From Notospermus geniculatus (taxonomy: Eukaryota > Nemertea > Pilidiophora > Heteronemertea > Lineidae): 64,000 nucleotides of DNA. Under the pieces are notes generated by a model, which ran no database searches, was not told the origin of the DNA, and saw nothing but the letters and a program-made list of their open reading frames with translations. Shown here in pieces: positions 31,801-42,957 of the stretch. Made by a program: the position numbers and the translations under genes. Where the stretch lies: positions 233,139 to 297,138 of the forward strand of contig NMRB01000668.1 in NCBI GenBank assembly GCA_002633025.1, written 5' to 3'. Numbering within the stretch: position 1 is the first letter of the stretch; each line of letters starts with the position of its first letter.

Positions 31801-31943
31801 AGCCTAGGGATACACTGAACGCGATTTACCCCATCGCGCGCGATTTTCGCACGAATCTCTTTGTTTCGGAGGCATTGCGGCATGAAATAACAAAGAAACA
31901 ACGCGCGCGATGGGTAAATCGCGTTCAGTGTATCCCTAGCCTT
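31799..31943. mobile_element. Compact MITE (CTAGGGATACACTGAACGCG ends)
   Basis: The left CTAGGGATACACTGAACGCG pairs with CGCGTTCAGTGTATCCCTAG on the right. The arms continue through ATTTACCC and ATCGCGCGCG, and the loop holds TTTGTTTC/GAAACAAAG. It is almost wholly one hairpin. Confidence 0.9.
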
Positions 31944-32471
31944 AGCGCGCTGTTAGTGGTGTCCGTTGGCCACGTCCAAGCAGTATCGGGCGTATTCAAG
32001 GTGATGTGGCGATGGGCGTCGTTGAGCGTGGGTACAGAATGAGCACATAAGAAACCGCTGCAATCCCTACGATAAGGAATATATCGACTAATATATTTTC
32101 AGCCAATATTGGTTCCGCACACCTATATTTTTTTCGCGAAGTGATTGGTCGTCAACGTGGCATTTTGACGGCTATACAACCTCATGATAATATACTTTTC
32201 GGCCTCCCACAGCACGATTTCGCTCAGGCTTTGGCGCAGACCGACTGGCACAAACTCGGCAGAAACCAAGGACCCTATCACCGCACAGAACGCGCCGTTA
32301 AAGAGAGTTGACAATTGGCTATCTGCAGATAGGAAATACGAAGTGCCGGGTGCGAGGTTGGCTTATAATCAAGCGAAAGCCAGGAAAGCCTATTTATAAC
32401 CGAGTGGCGATACCGCGTGCTTTCTTTGTTCGCAATGCATGTTTCTGACGAAATGAATGTGGGTTCGAGGG

Positions 32472-34278
32472 CTATTAGGTCACTTGCACGACCTAACGTA
32501 AACGAAACTTATAACGTATAATCCGTCTTACCGACAGGTGGCACCACTGTTACCATTGTCTGACATTTTATAATAAGTACACCCCTTTCTTTGTCACCAT
32601 AAAAAGTATAAGCTTACAGCCACGCGGTCGTTCCGGGGCGTGGTTGCTCGGTTGGTTTATTGAATGGGCCTATCAAAGCCGCAGTATGTAACGGGGAATG
32701 AGGCACGGTTTTGTGGTTTTCACTAGAGAGTGGACAAGTTGGTGCAGTGTTTTGGGAGAGCGAAGACTGGACTGACATGGAAAGAGTGTTACGGGTGTGT
32801 TTCGAAAAAATCGATCCAACGCATTTCCCTTTCGCTATTTCACTCGCACCCGCACCCGGTTCATATTCCGCGCCCGCAAACGCCTCGTGGAAACACGGTC
32901 TTAGTGTCTTTCAGAAAGATCTGGCCAAAGGTATACTTGGTTGGCCTCTTGTCACTAAACTGTAGTAATGGATGCTGCACAACCCTAAGCAGCCATGGCT
33001 GACTGGCTTGATAGCTCACACTGGGAAAGAGCTATTTAATGCGCCAACCCTACGGATAATCTAGTGTTGTGCAACACCACTATCATTTGGTAAATATGAT
33101 CTGGTTGCATTCTTGCGTTCAACAAAGTGCCTTTAGCCATAACGATATGAAAAACACTATACCGTTCCTTCTGCCTCCACCGCTGCCACCCCACCCTTAC
33201 CACCCTTGCCTCACTTCATCCGCCACCTTCGCCGTGCATCTTCCTAGTTTCGAAGAGGTGATAGAGGCGGGGAAAGAGGGCGCGGAGGCAATTACCAGAA
33301 GAAAACTTATTTACATTTGGCTGGTGTTTCTAAACACAAAATTCGGCCAATCAGAATGCAGGAACATTTCCTTGTTGACATTCTGGAGAAGTTTGTTTAC
33401 ATTTTTCCCGAAAATTCGTCCTGTTTCGAATTCTATTTCCAAATCGAATTTTTTCGATATCAGTTCGCTTTAAAATCGATTCTCGCATGAAATTAAATGG
33501 CGACGTCCAGCCCCTGCATGCACAATCGGACGCATGCCTTCCACAATTTGACTGAACGACTCTGTTTAAGTCCATCGGAAGGGTAGTGGCCGTATGTCTC
33601 TACCAAAATACGGGTTCTTTGGCCTGTCATGGAACCCTCCAGTCTGCTACTAGAAGGTTCTATATGTAGATAAATATATGATGGAGTGCACCTGATTTAC
33701 CCTGCTCAGTTGATTTGCCAACCATATCTGTGAGGTTTGAAGCAAACAAAATGATTTATGCATTGAACACGAAAAAGAAATCGACTATCAAAATAAAGGG
33801 GTAAGAGTTCTCCCACTGTGGCAAACAATCCCCTGAGGTTCTTTGTCTGTCATAAAGGTAGAACCCTTACAGATAGGTTCTTAGTACCCTCAAAATTTGA
33901 TTGCAGTGCTAGATAGAACCCTACAGAAGAAAGGGTTCTTTTAATGGCCAAAGAACCCTCTTGGGACCCTTTTTGCAAACTTTCCATGTCGGACCAGTCT
34001 TCAGTTTTCACACTCGGCCAACGTGTCCATTCCCCCCTGAAAACGACAAGACCGTGCCCCATTTCCGCTTCGATACGACGGCTTTGATAGGCCTATTCAA
34101 TAACCCAACCCGAGTAACCACGAGCAACCTCGTGGCGGTATAATTTTCACGGTGACAAAGGAAAGGGGCGTACCTATTGCAAAATGTCAGACAATGGCAA
34201 CAGTGGGGCCACCTATCGCTAAGACGGATTATACGTTATAAGTTTCGTTTACGTTAGGTCGTGCAAGTGACCTAATAG
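32472..34278. mobile_element. Element of 1.8 kb with inverted ends of about 300 bp
   Basis: The ends CTATTAGGTCACTTGCACGA and TCGTGCAAGTGACCTAATAG pair. Pairing continues through AACGTATAATCCGTCTTA, ATTGTCTGACATTTT, a TGGTTGCTCGG-like block and AAGACTGGAC(T)GACATGG (32764 with its inverse near 33985). The middle (33060-33850) contains the dispersed repeat copy at 33300-33473. No transposase is seen. Confidence 0.82.
33300..33473 (+). repeat. Dispersed repeat (TTTGTTTACATTTTTC block), copy B
   Basis: It matches 8856-9067 in the same orientation (TTTACATTTGGCTGGTGTTT, CTTGTTGACATTCTGGAGAA, TTCGCTTTAAAA). It lies inside the 32472-34278 element. Confidence 0.7.
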
Positions 34279-35112
34279 ATATCTTTCAAGGAACGCTACG
34301 TATAGTACGTAATTACCTATACGACTACCTTACCTAACGTAACCCAACTCCACAGCTGATTGGCCAATCGCTCCTTCCGTGATCGAGGAAGGTGGCTAAA
34401 GCCCTCATGAATAATTATTGATGATTGTCTGCCGACTAAACGGCAACCTGACTCATGTTGACTTTGTATACTGTGTACATGGAGGGCGCGCGATTTCAGT
34501 GTATTAGAGAGACAGCATTTAGAATTAAAAGGTGTCAGATGGCGACGAACATGCGCCAAAACTCTTACAAAATTGTTGCGGTGAACATTCCATGCATTGG
34601 TAATCAAATCTGTGTCACCGCCGCGCCGTCTGGCGATAATGCCGGCCACTCGCCACAAATGCTTCTATTCCTGGCTCACACTGCCTATCGCGCACGTCGT
34701 TGTCGCTCAGCCAGTTTCATTGCACTATATGGTTTGTACGCGCGCAAAAGTACTTCAAAATTAATTGTCCCGGCAAAAATAACGAGGCTATTCCGTTCCG
34801 GGATAATAACTACCCTTTTTAGCCACAGCTCGTGTCCAAATATAGACATTGGTCACTGCGGCAATGCCAGGCGGAGGTCAGCGGCGCCTGGCTGGGAGGA
34901 GGAGTTTCAAGGGCAGTGGCCAATCAGGCTTCACATCTGACTACCTTCATTGAGAACGTAGACTAACGCAAAACATTCTCCAACGGAGCAGTTATATCCA
35001 TACATGTCATGGGCACAGTACGGCACTATTTACGAAGATCCTGTTATTGGAGAATACGTCACCGTATAAGTAATAACCTTAGCTTACGTAGCGTTCCGTG
35101 GAAGATACCTAA
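34279..35112. mobile_element. Inverted-repeat element (AAGGAACGCTACGTA ends)
   Basis: ATATCTTTCAAGGAACGCTACGTA-like sequence on the left pairs with TACGTAGCGTTCCGTGGAAG on the right. It abuts the previous element directly. It contains overlapping frames of 161 codons (+) and 113 codons (-), neither with a recognisable domain, so no gene is called. Confidence 0.65.
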
Positions 35113-35365
35113 TGGTACTTTGCGTAACGTAACGTAACAAAACCCTGTCTCCAGGTGATTTTTCTAAAAACATTATAATTTTTTATGTGTGTATTTATGG
35201 CCAGCCGAGTTAAAGAGCTACTGTATGAACACCAAACGTGATTAAACAAGCTGTGCACGCCTTATTTCCTTCCTTACTCACATTTTTTCTGCTTGTTACG
35301 TTACGTTACGCAAAATACCATTATCCCCCCTGCTATTGGTACTTTGCGTAACGTAACGTAACAAA
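35113..35365. mobile_element. MITE with GTACTTTGCGTAACGTAACG ends plus partial copy
   Basis: GGTACTTTGCGTAACGTAAC (35114) pairs with GTTACGTTACGCAAAATACC (35302-35321). Another direct copy of the left end starts at 35338. Confidence 0.8.
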
Positions 35366-35569
35366 TTTTCTAATGTATTTCGGCGGCTTAAAGCTGAACT
35401 TAATAGATATAAACCCCAAGCGGCAGAGGTAGAAATAACGAACAGCCACAAGGCACTTCCAAACTACCTCTGAAAACGATACACCCTCTCGGACGGTCAC
35501 AGTTGGTTTCACTTGCCACCACGATCTTGAACAGTAAAGATCTCAGCACAGCTGCCGAATGAGAAAAAA

Positions 35570-35660
35570 CGAAAAATAATCTGTCATGGCAGCGAGATTC
35601 GAACCCACAATCCTCTGATCGATTCGCCAACCTCTTTCTGTACGCGCCACGAAGACTGCT
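35570..35660 (-). mobile_element. tRNA-derived SINE head
   Basis: On the minus strand there is a B box GTGGGTTCGAATCTCGC (near 35607-35591), with a degraded A box upstream around 35650. The spacing fits, but the acceptor stem is not intact. Confidence 0.5.
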
Positions 35661-35839
35661 TACTTGCATGACGACAATTCCGATCGCTTTATTTCCTCAT
35701 GGAGATCTTCAAAACCACAGCGCCTTTATTGTAGATCGGCGTTATTGTTCCTTTTTGTACCTGACAACGATTGTTTTGTCTCCATCTCCTATGCAGAATG
35801 AACCATTTTGCATCTCAATGATGTTGCCGGCAGAAAGTA

Positions 35840-36410
35840 ATAGAGAGCTTTCGCTATCCCGATTCCGAGATCGAGAACGGGAATCAGGTCAATTTTTGTG
35901 TATGACGTCATCATTGCTTGGGTAGTGTTTTCCCGTTCTCGATCAGATCTCCGGCGTTCAGCGCTTGGTTCTCGGTGGGGTTTCCGAGATCGAGAGACGC
36001 CCACTTCACAGCAAAAATGGCCAATGTTTGGGACACCATTCAGGTACTAGGCCTACTTTTCGTTTGGATACGTGTAAAAAAAGTGTATGGCTCGTGGTGA
36101 TCATTTGATTTGGGGTAGAACGGTCAGCAGGACGTGCGTGCATTGCGGTGTAAATTTTTGCAGTTGATTGGCATGATTGGGAACAACGTTTCCAAGCCAA
36201 ATGCACTCAACATGCTCAACAAGGGCAGCGTCACGTCACTGTTGGCGAGGCCAGCGCCATGCGTTCTACTGTACGTCGACGACGTCACTGACGTCATATC
36301 TCGGTTCGGGATTGCGAAAACGAACTTTCCTGTTTCCGAGAACGGGTACGAGATCGGGTATCGTTCTCGGCGGACCGGATCTCGGAACGGGATAGCGAAA
36401 GGTCTCTAAT
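35840..36410. mobile_element. MITE with AGAGAGCTTTCGCTATCCCG end
   Basis: The left end pairs with CGGGATAGCGAAAGGTCTCT on the right. CCGAGATCGAGAACGGGA and TCCCGTTCTCGATC blocks recur inverted in the interior. It is inserted directly downstream of the Mutator-like remnant and truncates it. Confidence 0.8.
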
Positions 36411-37242
36411 ATCTCAGCGCCTAACCAAAGATCTCCAATCAGCTTCATTGGTAAATCTTTCAACTCCTCTGTACACTCCTCTGGTTGCAGGGTCAACTTC
36501 CTCGTTACACATGGATCGTGCTCATTTGCATCCGTGTGTTTTAGAAGCTCCTTTATCCTGATCCTTTTTTGCGCAGGGGACATTGATTTCCACACTACTG
36601 GGCTAACCTCCAAGTGTTTAAATGGCGATGCAAGGTGGTACTCTCCCTGCATATAAATAGCCTTTACAAGTTCCCTCTCTTGAGGCGCTACAACATTTTG
36701 ATAAACTAGGTCGTGCACTGCCGATTGGTCAGTGTACCTGTTACCAAGTGTTCATACTCTCGGCCCTTTGGTTGGTGTATTTATTTGGTGGGTTTCCAAG
36801 GCCAGTCAGCGATGCGTACGTCTTTGCCCATGCATGTCATAAGCGTCTCTTTCAACGGCCTTTTCCTTAATTTACCTGATGCCACATAGTCGCAGAAAAC
36901 ATCTGGCCATGTTGAGGAAACCTTCTCATAACGTGTCTCGAATTCGTCATGCCCACAGTCTACTAAGCCTTCCCTCCTCATGCCGTGTTTCTCCTCACCT
37001 ACAATATCGCTAATAACGTTTTTGTTCGTGATACCTAATTCTCTCAATTTGGCCTCGATATTGTCCTTTACATGGTTGAAGCATCGCAATTTTATACTTC
37101 TGACGACTGGCTCGACACCTTCAATTGGAAACACATATTCCATCCCCTTCTCAAGCGCCAATTCTCCGTCTGTCCCGTAGATAAGTGTCTTAACACCCAT
37201 CGCCTTACTGCGGCCAGCCATGTCCCAATCAACTGCAATGAT
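36411..37242 (-). pseudogene. Mutator-like (MULE) transposase remnant
   Basis: The minus strand from 37242 reads IIAVDWDMAGRSKAMGVKTL, IYGTDGELALEKGMEYVFP, then KLRCFNHVKDNIEAKLRELG (about 37100-37040). It ends KPTK* at 36781. A second block (36718-36411) reads YQNVVAPQERELVKAIYMQG, EYHLASPFKHL and WKSMSPAQKRIRIKELLKHT, and ends against the MITE. The TDGExAL...FP...LRCxxHxxxNI pattern is what I know from MULE-type DDE transposases, where the D of TDGE is catalytic. The stop between blocks and the missing N-terminus show decay. Confidence 0.65.
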
Positions 37243-37362
37243 CTATAATGATGGGAGGACGGTCTCCCATTGTTCCTCGGTCTGGTAAACGTCCACAGAG
37301 TGAACATGCGTCTTTCCTTTACTTTCTGAAACTCGTAAGTGCAGTGAACCATCGGTTCTAGG
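37243..37362 (-). pseudogene. 3'-end fragment of the unknown family found at 40667-41677
   Basis: The minus strand reads PRTDGSLHLRVSESKGKTHV then HSVDVYQTEEQWETVLPSL and stops with TAG at 37243-37245. The long copy at 40667 ends with DPTDGSFMHLRASASK then HSVDVYRAEEQ, so about 20 of 33 residues match. The fragment extends about nine residues past the point where the long copy stops (TGG here against TGA there). Its upstream side is cut by a minisatellite, and its downstream side runs straight into the MULE remnant. Confidence 0.75.
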
Positions 37363-37553
37363 ACAAAACGTACACGGACAATTGGTACTGGAAAAAAGGC
37401 ACCCGGACGGGGACAAAATGTACTTAGGACAAAAGGTACCTAGGACAAAATGTAACTAGGACAAAAGGGGCCTAGGACAAAATGTACCCGGACAAAATGT
37501 ACCTAGGACAGAAGGTACCCGGAAAAAAGGCACCTAGGACAAAAGGTACCGAT
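37356..37553. repeat. Minisatellite of CCTAGGACAAAAGGTAC units
   Basis: About 10-12 units of 16-18 bp, with variants ACAAAATGTACC, AAAAAAGGCACC and CAAAAGGTACC, all in one direction. It ends at a T-rich tract. Confidence 0.9.
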
Positions 37554-37670
37554 TTAATTTTTTTTATTTTTTTTCTCAGTTCTAACCTCCTGGGTTACCT
37601 CAAAAGGCCATGGGCTAAATGTCATCGGAGATTAGAAACGACGTGGTCAGTTACATGTAGGTGACCATAT

Positions 37671-37801
37671 TAGGGAGTTTTCGCAAAGCCCTGCGAAACG
37701 CCAACGCGAACGCCAAACCCATTGTTCGATGCCACGAAGAGAGCACCGAACAAAAGGATAGACATTCGCGTTGGCGTTTCGGGGGCTTTGCGAAAACTCT
37801 A
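37671..37801. mobile_element. MITE with TAGGGAGTTTTCGCAAAGCC end
   Basis: The left end pairs with GGGCTTTGCGAAAACTCTA on the right. The arms continue with AAACGCCAACGCGAA and TTCGCGTTGGCGTTT. It is flanked by TA-rich sequence. Confidence 0.88.
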
Positions 37802-37933
37802 TATTATTGAATATTGCAACGTTTGGCTTGCCGTACATTACCTACCTGATACAAAATGCAGTGAGCAAACAGGACACCCAATTAAACTATCTTTGTCTTC
37901 GGGTTGGAACCACCGCGCTCTTAAGGCTTATGT

Positions 37934-38117
37934 AAAGTGACTCAAAATCTCGAATTTTGACGCAAAAAATCTCACGAACTGTGGACTAAATGGAGAAAAT
38001 AAGGCTCGGGGCACCTCCTTATGACGGCTCCCTAGGGCCCCGAGCCTTCTTTTCCAAATTTAGTCTGCTGTTAAACAGATTTTTTGCGTCAAAAACTCGA
38101 GATTTCGAGTCACTTTT
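37934..38117. mobile_element. Fully palindromic MITE (AAAGTGACTC ends)
   Basis: AAAGTGACTCAAAATCTCGA pairs with TCGAGATTTCGAGTCACTTT. Inner arms TTTTGACGCAAAAAATCT / AGATTTTTTGCGTCAAAA and AAGGCTCGGGGC / GCCCCGAGCCTT also pair. Almost the entire length can fold into one hairpin. Confidence 0.9.
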
Positions 38118-38374
38118 CATAACCCTTAATGACGAAAATTCGTCTTCATCTGGAATGAGGAACCCGCGTGCCGGAAATCCCGACTGGTCGGCGCTGCGAG
38201 CAGTGCGACCGAAACGACGTCATTGACGTCGTTTTGAGTGTTGACGTTGCGTCATGAAAACATGAGCTGTACATTTTTGTACAGGAAAAATGAGATAAAG
38301 ACGTTGCCGAAATCGTCATCTATCTCTTCATTTTAAGGAAAAAAGCATTGCAAAATTGCAGACATTTTCATCTG

Positions 38375-39800
38375 CTACAAGATGGTGTAAATTTTAATGC
38401 CAGGCGACCGAAACAAAAGGGTTATTTTCACGCCAGAAATAAATGGAAGTAACGTTAGAAAAAAGAAACTTCGGTCGCAGCGCTCACACCGCCACGTCGT
38501 GACGTTAGTTCCTCCGGTTCCCCATTGTATGCCATTTCCCTTGGCAGCGCGTGACTTGCACCTGCTGACAACACAAGTTTGCACCATTTTATCAGGGTTT
38601 GGGGAAACTTTATGCAATAAAATACGATGAGACGCTCAGTCAGCTGCCAAACATGTCAAAACCAGCGTTCACTTCCGTGTTTACATTTTGAGTTTCCTAC
38701 GAGTCGCTAAGCAACGTGGGGGACGTGACACAAGTATAGATCAGTTCAAATTAGGTCGTCGTTTATGACGTCATGGCGATTTCTTGGCAACCCGCACATG
38801 CGCAGTAGCCATTTTCCTTGACAACGCGGAGGCTGGTGTGTTTACATTGGTTTCAACGAAGGATTCCGGCAGTGGGCAGCATTTTTGGTGGTTCGCTTTG
38901 ATATTTCTGCAGGTGAGCCCTTAATTACACTGTGAACGGGTCTGGTAACAGTTGAGGAACGGAAAAATCACTGGTTTCCCCGCTGGTTTCCGAAAGTTTG
39001 AGCGAAGAATGGGGGGAAATCGCGATCGACCGGCCACGTGCATCGCCATTTTTGTCCATTCGGAGACCCAACCTGGGGGAATTTTTCTGTAAATCTCATG
39101 TTGGTAACGATTTTCAGGAGCACCAGGTAATTATCTCGAGGACCCACACACTTATAAACACAAAGCTGGGCGAAAAGTCCACAGAAAACGGCAAAATGTG
39201 CGACCCACCGGCAAATCCTTCGTTGAAAGCCATTAAAACATCGACTTCCGGCTTGGACCAAGGAAAACGGCAAAATGCACATGCGCGAATTATCCATGGC
39301 AATGACCTAATTACGAAGTTTGATATCATCTATACAGGTCACCTTTTCATGACGCAACGTCCACAGTTTAAATGACGTCGTCGCAACGGGTCGATCCATC
39401 GATCGCAGAGAGCCACCGCGTAGCAAACTCACCGGTGGCCCTGCACCTGGAAACTAGGTTCTATCAAAATTTTGTTAAACTGAGTTAATGGCATATTCGA
39501 ATTCAGCTGGTCACAATGTACATTTTGTGAAGTTCACATCGATTTCGATGCGACAGATGTTGCACAATACGCCTTCGAAGTTTGACTGTGTAATGCATTC
39601 TCCATTAAACTAAAATCCTTCTTTGCTTTTTTCTCAAAATCGCCTCCGATACTGAACACCAACTGTTGTGGGGCCTTAGGACAAGATGCGCTCCCTCTGC
39701 ACCTTGTTCTCGTGTAAAATAACCATGACACTTTTTGTACATCTCAACTAGGTATAATTTTGGGTACTGGGTTTTCGATTATGTTATGCTTTTATGATTA
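38375..39800 (-). mobile_element. THAP-encoding element remnant, copy A
   Basis: At 38612-38500 the minus strand encodes PNPDKMVQTCVVSRCKSRAA then KGNGIQWG. This resembles the start of a THAP zinc-binding DNA-binding domain (MVxxCxxxxCxxR), which P-element-type transposases and their relatives carry. The rest of the C2CH domain is lost. The upstream part (38640-39790) is shared in inverted orientation with 51530-52130, including TGCATTCTCCATTAAACTAA (39594), GATGCGCTCCCTCTGCAC (39685) and TTGTACATCTCAACT (39735). Confidence 0.65.
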
Positions 39801-40660
39801 TCCAGTAAACCTGCGAGCTAGGGGGCGATGCTAAGAGGACCTGTTTTCTTCAGGATGGAGTGAGGAACTGGAGTGCCCAAAAGAGGCGCTGGGGAACAAC
39901 TCAGTTTCAACACAAAAGGGCATGCGTTGCGACGTTGAAAAGGTCACTGACCGTCGCGCATCATTCGTGACATTATGTGCGATACGTCCTTCAGAATCAA
40001 TGACGCTGCTCTTTGGTCTGTTATTTTCGCTAAAATAGTCAATTTTATCGATGAAATTCAACATGTTACCGCTTGAATTTTCGTTTGAAAACATTCAGAT
40101 ACATTGAGTCAGTCCAGTTCTTGATGATAAAGGTGTAAAATTCGAAATTCAATAGACAACTTCAGGTATATTATGGCTAGAAGTAGCGTGCAGTTTCAGA
40201 ATTAAATGACAAATAACGTTGGCTTGACTACCGACGTCATAGATTTAAGTGAGTTGTTCACCAGGGCCACGTCACGGACTAGTTCCTCCGGTTCCTCATT
40301 GTGACCATTAGAGGGCCGGGTTTTTTCAACTTTTCCTTCCCCCGTGACTGGTTTTTTTCAACTTTTTCGTCCCCGTAACCGGGGTTTTTTTTCGAATTTT
40401 TTTTTGGCCAAAAATGCATGTGTTTTGAAATTTTAATTTCATGACATTTTCCGAGTATACTAGGTAATGGTCCTTAAAAAGAGAACTGTTGCTCCGAGTA
40501 TACTCGGTAACGGCGCTCTAAGGGGTAAAAGAGTTGGACCTTGCGTCATTAACGTCATCACGACGTCACGTAATGCATTTTGTACGTGACACTAGTGCAT
40601 TATGAACGTGACCCTGTGGTTGCGTCACGACGTCACGGACCGGAGAACCGATAATAAATG
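39801..40660. other. Intergenic stretch, no gene seen
   Basis: Contains CGAGTATACT twice (40456 and 40496), one CGTGAC-rich block (40540-40640) and no domain-bearing frame. Two copies of a TTTTTTCAACTTTT-type phrase flank 40325-40365. Confidence 0.4.
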
Positions 40661-40666
40661 ACGACA

Positions 40667-41677
40667 TCATTGTTCCTCTGCCCTGTAAACGTCCACTGAG
40701 TGAAAAAAGTGGGGTCTGCCTGGTCTCTTACTTGCAGAAGCTCTTAAATGCATAAATGATCCGTCAGTAGGATCGAACTGGTAGTGATGAATTGTTTTAT
40801 CAAATTCCATTGTGCGCTTCGGATGAAGAAATGTAGGAATTTCCAGAAAGTTGAACTTTTCGTTATGACCATTTCCATGGTTACAGATTCGTTTCAGACC
40901 GACAAGAGAAGGCCCGGGAACGGCGAGGAAAAATAACAGGTCATACTTCGGTATGAATCGAAGACTCATTTTGCTTATCTCTTCAAATCGTTCGTTTATA
41001 ACCATTCGAGGAATTCTTAAACGATATTTTAAAGGAGAATAATTGTACTTTTTTTGGTAGTATTCTAAAAAAATTATGCCTGAGCTAACCGTAACATCGA
41101 ACACTCCCTTTTTGACCAACTGATTGTCTATGATATTTATCCTGAAATGCAATGGAACATCAGTCCCATTGTACAGGATCAGTCGAATATGACCAGTTCT
41201 GTTTTCCTCTACCACATCATAGATTGTAAATCTCCAATTTTCCCCCAGACCAGACCGAACAAGAATTTTCCCGTCGAATCCAATGGTGAAACCATGCACA
41301 GCGGAACTGTCCACTAAATCTCCCGTCAAAACGACAACCCCACTATGAGATCCCTCAGGGTCGAACAAGTTGAAGATACATTTTTCGCAGCGTCTAGGAC
41401 TGTTTTTTTTTACCCGATACAACAGATAGTTTTTGTAGAGATTCAAGATGAATATCTCAGGGTAGTCGGCGAAAAACGTCGTGTTGTATTGAATTATGAA
41501 ACTTCCATCCAGCATCCTGTGAACAAGAACCGTTGTGTAGGGTGTCGTTCGTGGTGCAAGTATTGTCACAATTCTCCCTGATACCCGATCAAAATACCGT
41601 ATATCGTTTTTATGCGACGGTATTTGCGGTTTTATCGGCAGTTGTTTGACGAATCGATACATGATCATTCCCAGCAC
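40667..41677 (-). CDS. Unrecognised protein, family U copy 1 (336 codons)
   Basis: I do not recognise this family. The frame runs unbroken for 336 codons in a region where chance frames rarely pass 110. The first in-frame ATG is codon 4, but CTGCAG|GTG at 41678/41677 is a good splice acceptor, so this may be a terminal exon. The sequence alternates hydrophobic and polar residues like a beta-rich extracellular domain, with sequons at about residues 65 (NTT), 159 (NRT) and 170 (NGT), and a C-x-x-C at 97-100. No clear signal peptide or membrane span is seen. It aligns in blocks with the 62386-63378 frame: YNTTFFADYPEI / YNASYYRKRAKY, NLFDPEGS / NLFDVYQG, LLFFLAVPGPSLVGLKRI / ILLFLHGGPSGSKITSI, HSVDVY / HHDVVNVY. 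It ends at TGA where the 37243 fragment has TGG. Confidence 0.7.
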   Translation of the reverse strand: MLGMIMYRFVKQLPIKPQIPSHKNDIRYFDRVSGRIVTILAPRTTPYTTVLVHRMLDGSFIIQYNTTFFADYPEIFILNLYKNYLLYRVKKNSPRRCEKCIFNLFDPEGSHSGVVVLTGDLVDSSAVHGFTIGFDGKILVRSGLGENWRFTIYDVVEENRTGHIRLILYNGTDVPLHFRINIIDNQLVKKGVFDVTVSSGIIFLEYYQKKYNYSPLKYRLRIPRMVINERFEEISKMSLRFIPKYDLLFFLAVPGPSLVGLKRICNHGNGHNEKFNFLEIPTFLHPKRTMEFDKTIHHYQFDPTDGSFMHLRASASKRPGRPHFFHSVDVYRAEEQ

Positions 41678-41939
41678 CTGCAGCTGATGACAGAAGACAG
41701 GATATTGTCGTTATTCTAACATCTCTACAGATTTCTATTAGATTTTTCCGTCAGGGTCGAAACCATAGTATTATTGGGTAAAGGACAAAAGTCGACGAAC
41801 GAAAACCTAAGTTTTCGGCCGTGACAAGATCTACCGAGCATTACGATTGGATAACAAACCATTCATTTGAAGAATACTAGGCCCAGCCCATAACCACAAG
41901 TCAAGTCATTGATTATTTACGATGTTATGCATTCCTAAT

Positions 41940-42022
41940 AGAGTTGTTGCTTATTCGGGACTGTCTGGGCCCTGTACTGTCCGGAGGTAATATTAGATAA
42001 CACATCACAATATCCCCTTTCA
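41940..42022 (+). repeat. Harbinger left terminal inverted repeat
   Basis: It pairs with 45242-45326 through CTGTCTGG, CTGTACTGTCCG, GGTAATA, ATAGAT-like sequence and CAATATCCCCTTTCA, with a few mismatches and one indel. The transposase ATG follows within about 10 bp of its end. Confidence 0.9.
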
Positions 42023-42032
42023 GTCAGAACCC

Positions 42033-42952
42033 ATGTCTCATCTCCTGAACAAAAGCCCACGTCAGGGTTTTCCAGTATTGTTGTGTTGCTGTAATGTTCC
42101 TTTGTATTTGCGTTTCCCGACAATCAAACTGTTTGTAAGAGGCAATGCTATCTCATTCATTGAGCATGATGTCATCGAGGTTTCTGACAAAATAGGCCTA
42201 TCACGTTTTGAGTGTGTACTGAAGAATTATTTAGTGCATGGCCTACATGAAGGTGTAAAGATGGACAACCCAGCGCTTCTCATGCTTTTGTATGAAGTGA
42301 ACCACCAGGAACTTCATCGTCTTCGCATGGGTTTGCTAATCGCTTTCATGAACGAGGACAGGATTGGGGACATCTATGATGGACTATTCCGTTATTTTCA
42401 CGAGCAAGCACAGGGAAAGGATGTTTATGCAGCTTTAGTTTTGCGCCCACGCCTGTTTTTCACCCTGACTGGAGTGACCATTCAGGACTTTCAGTTCATC
42501 TATAATGATGTGCGAGGAGCCTTGTTGACAAGGACACGGCCAGGTGTCTTGACCCCCACGAACAAGTTGCTGCTGTTTTTTATCTGGGCTCGACAGTACC
42601 CGTCATACGCCATGCTATCATACATCTTTGGGGTAAATGAAACGATTATTTCCAAGCTGCTGACCACGCTCATACCATACATGTCACTTACCATCCATCG
42701 ACGGCACGTGCGCTGGCCCAATGCGCAGGAGTGGGCCAGGATGAGGACGCTACCAGGCAATAGTGTTGGAATAATTGACGGATCACCGCAATTAATCAGA
42801 CGCCCTTACAGAGGAAACTTGCAGCAACTTTTTTATTCTGGACATCGCCACACCCATGTGATGAATGCGCAAGTACTTGTCGACTCCGAAAACTACATCA
42901 TTCGATGCAGACCTGGGTTCCAGGGATCAACGACCGATGCCCTCTGCTATAG
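42033..42952 (+). CDS. Harbinger transposase, exon 1
   Basis: It encodes residues 1-306 of a DDE_Tnp_4-type nuclease that cuts and rejoins transposon ends. The ATG at 42033 is the first after the terminal repeat. The N-terminal region (about residues 1-90) is unassigned. Residues 165-215 hold the helix-turn-helix-like block (TNKLLLFFIWARQYPSYAML...NETIISKLLTTLIP). The catalytic core starts with GIIDGSPQLI (first Asp), then VLVDSENYIIRCRPG and GSTTDALCYR (second Asp). The donor is TATAG|GTAAAG at 42953, phase 2, and the protein continues at 43344. Confidence 0.9.
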
Positions 42953-42957
42953 GTAAA

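Noticed and set aside
34455-34940. 161-codon frame on the + strand
   Set aside because: It lies wholly inside an inverted-repeat element, overlaps a 113-codon frame on the other strand, and shows no domain or composition bias typical of protein.
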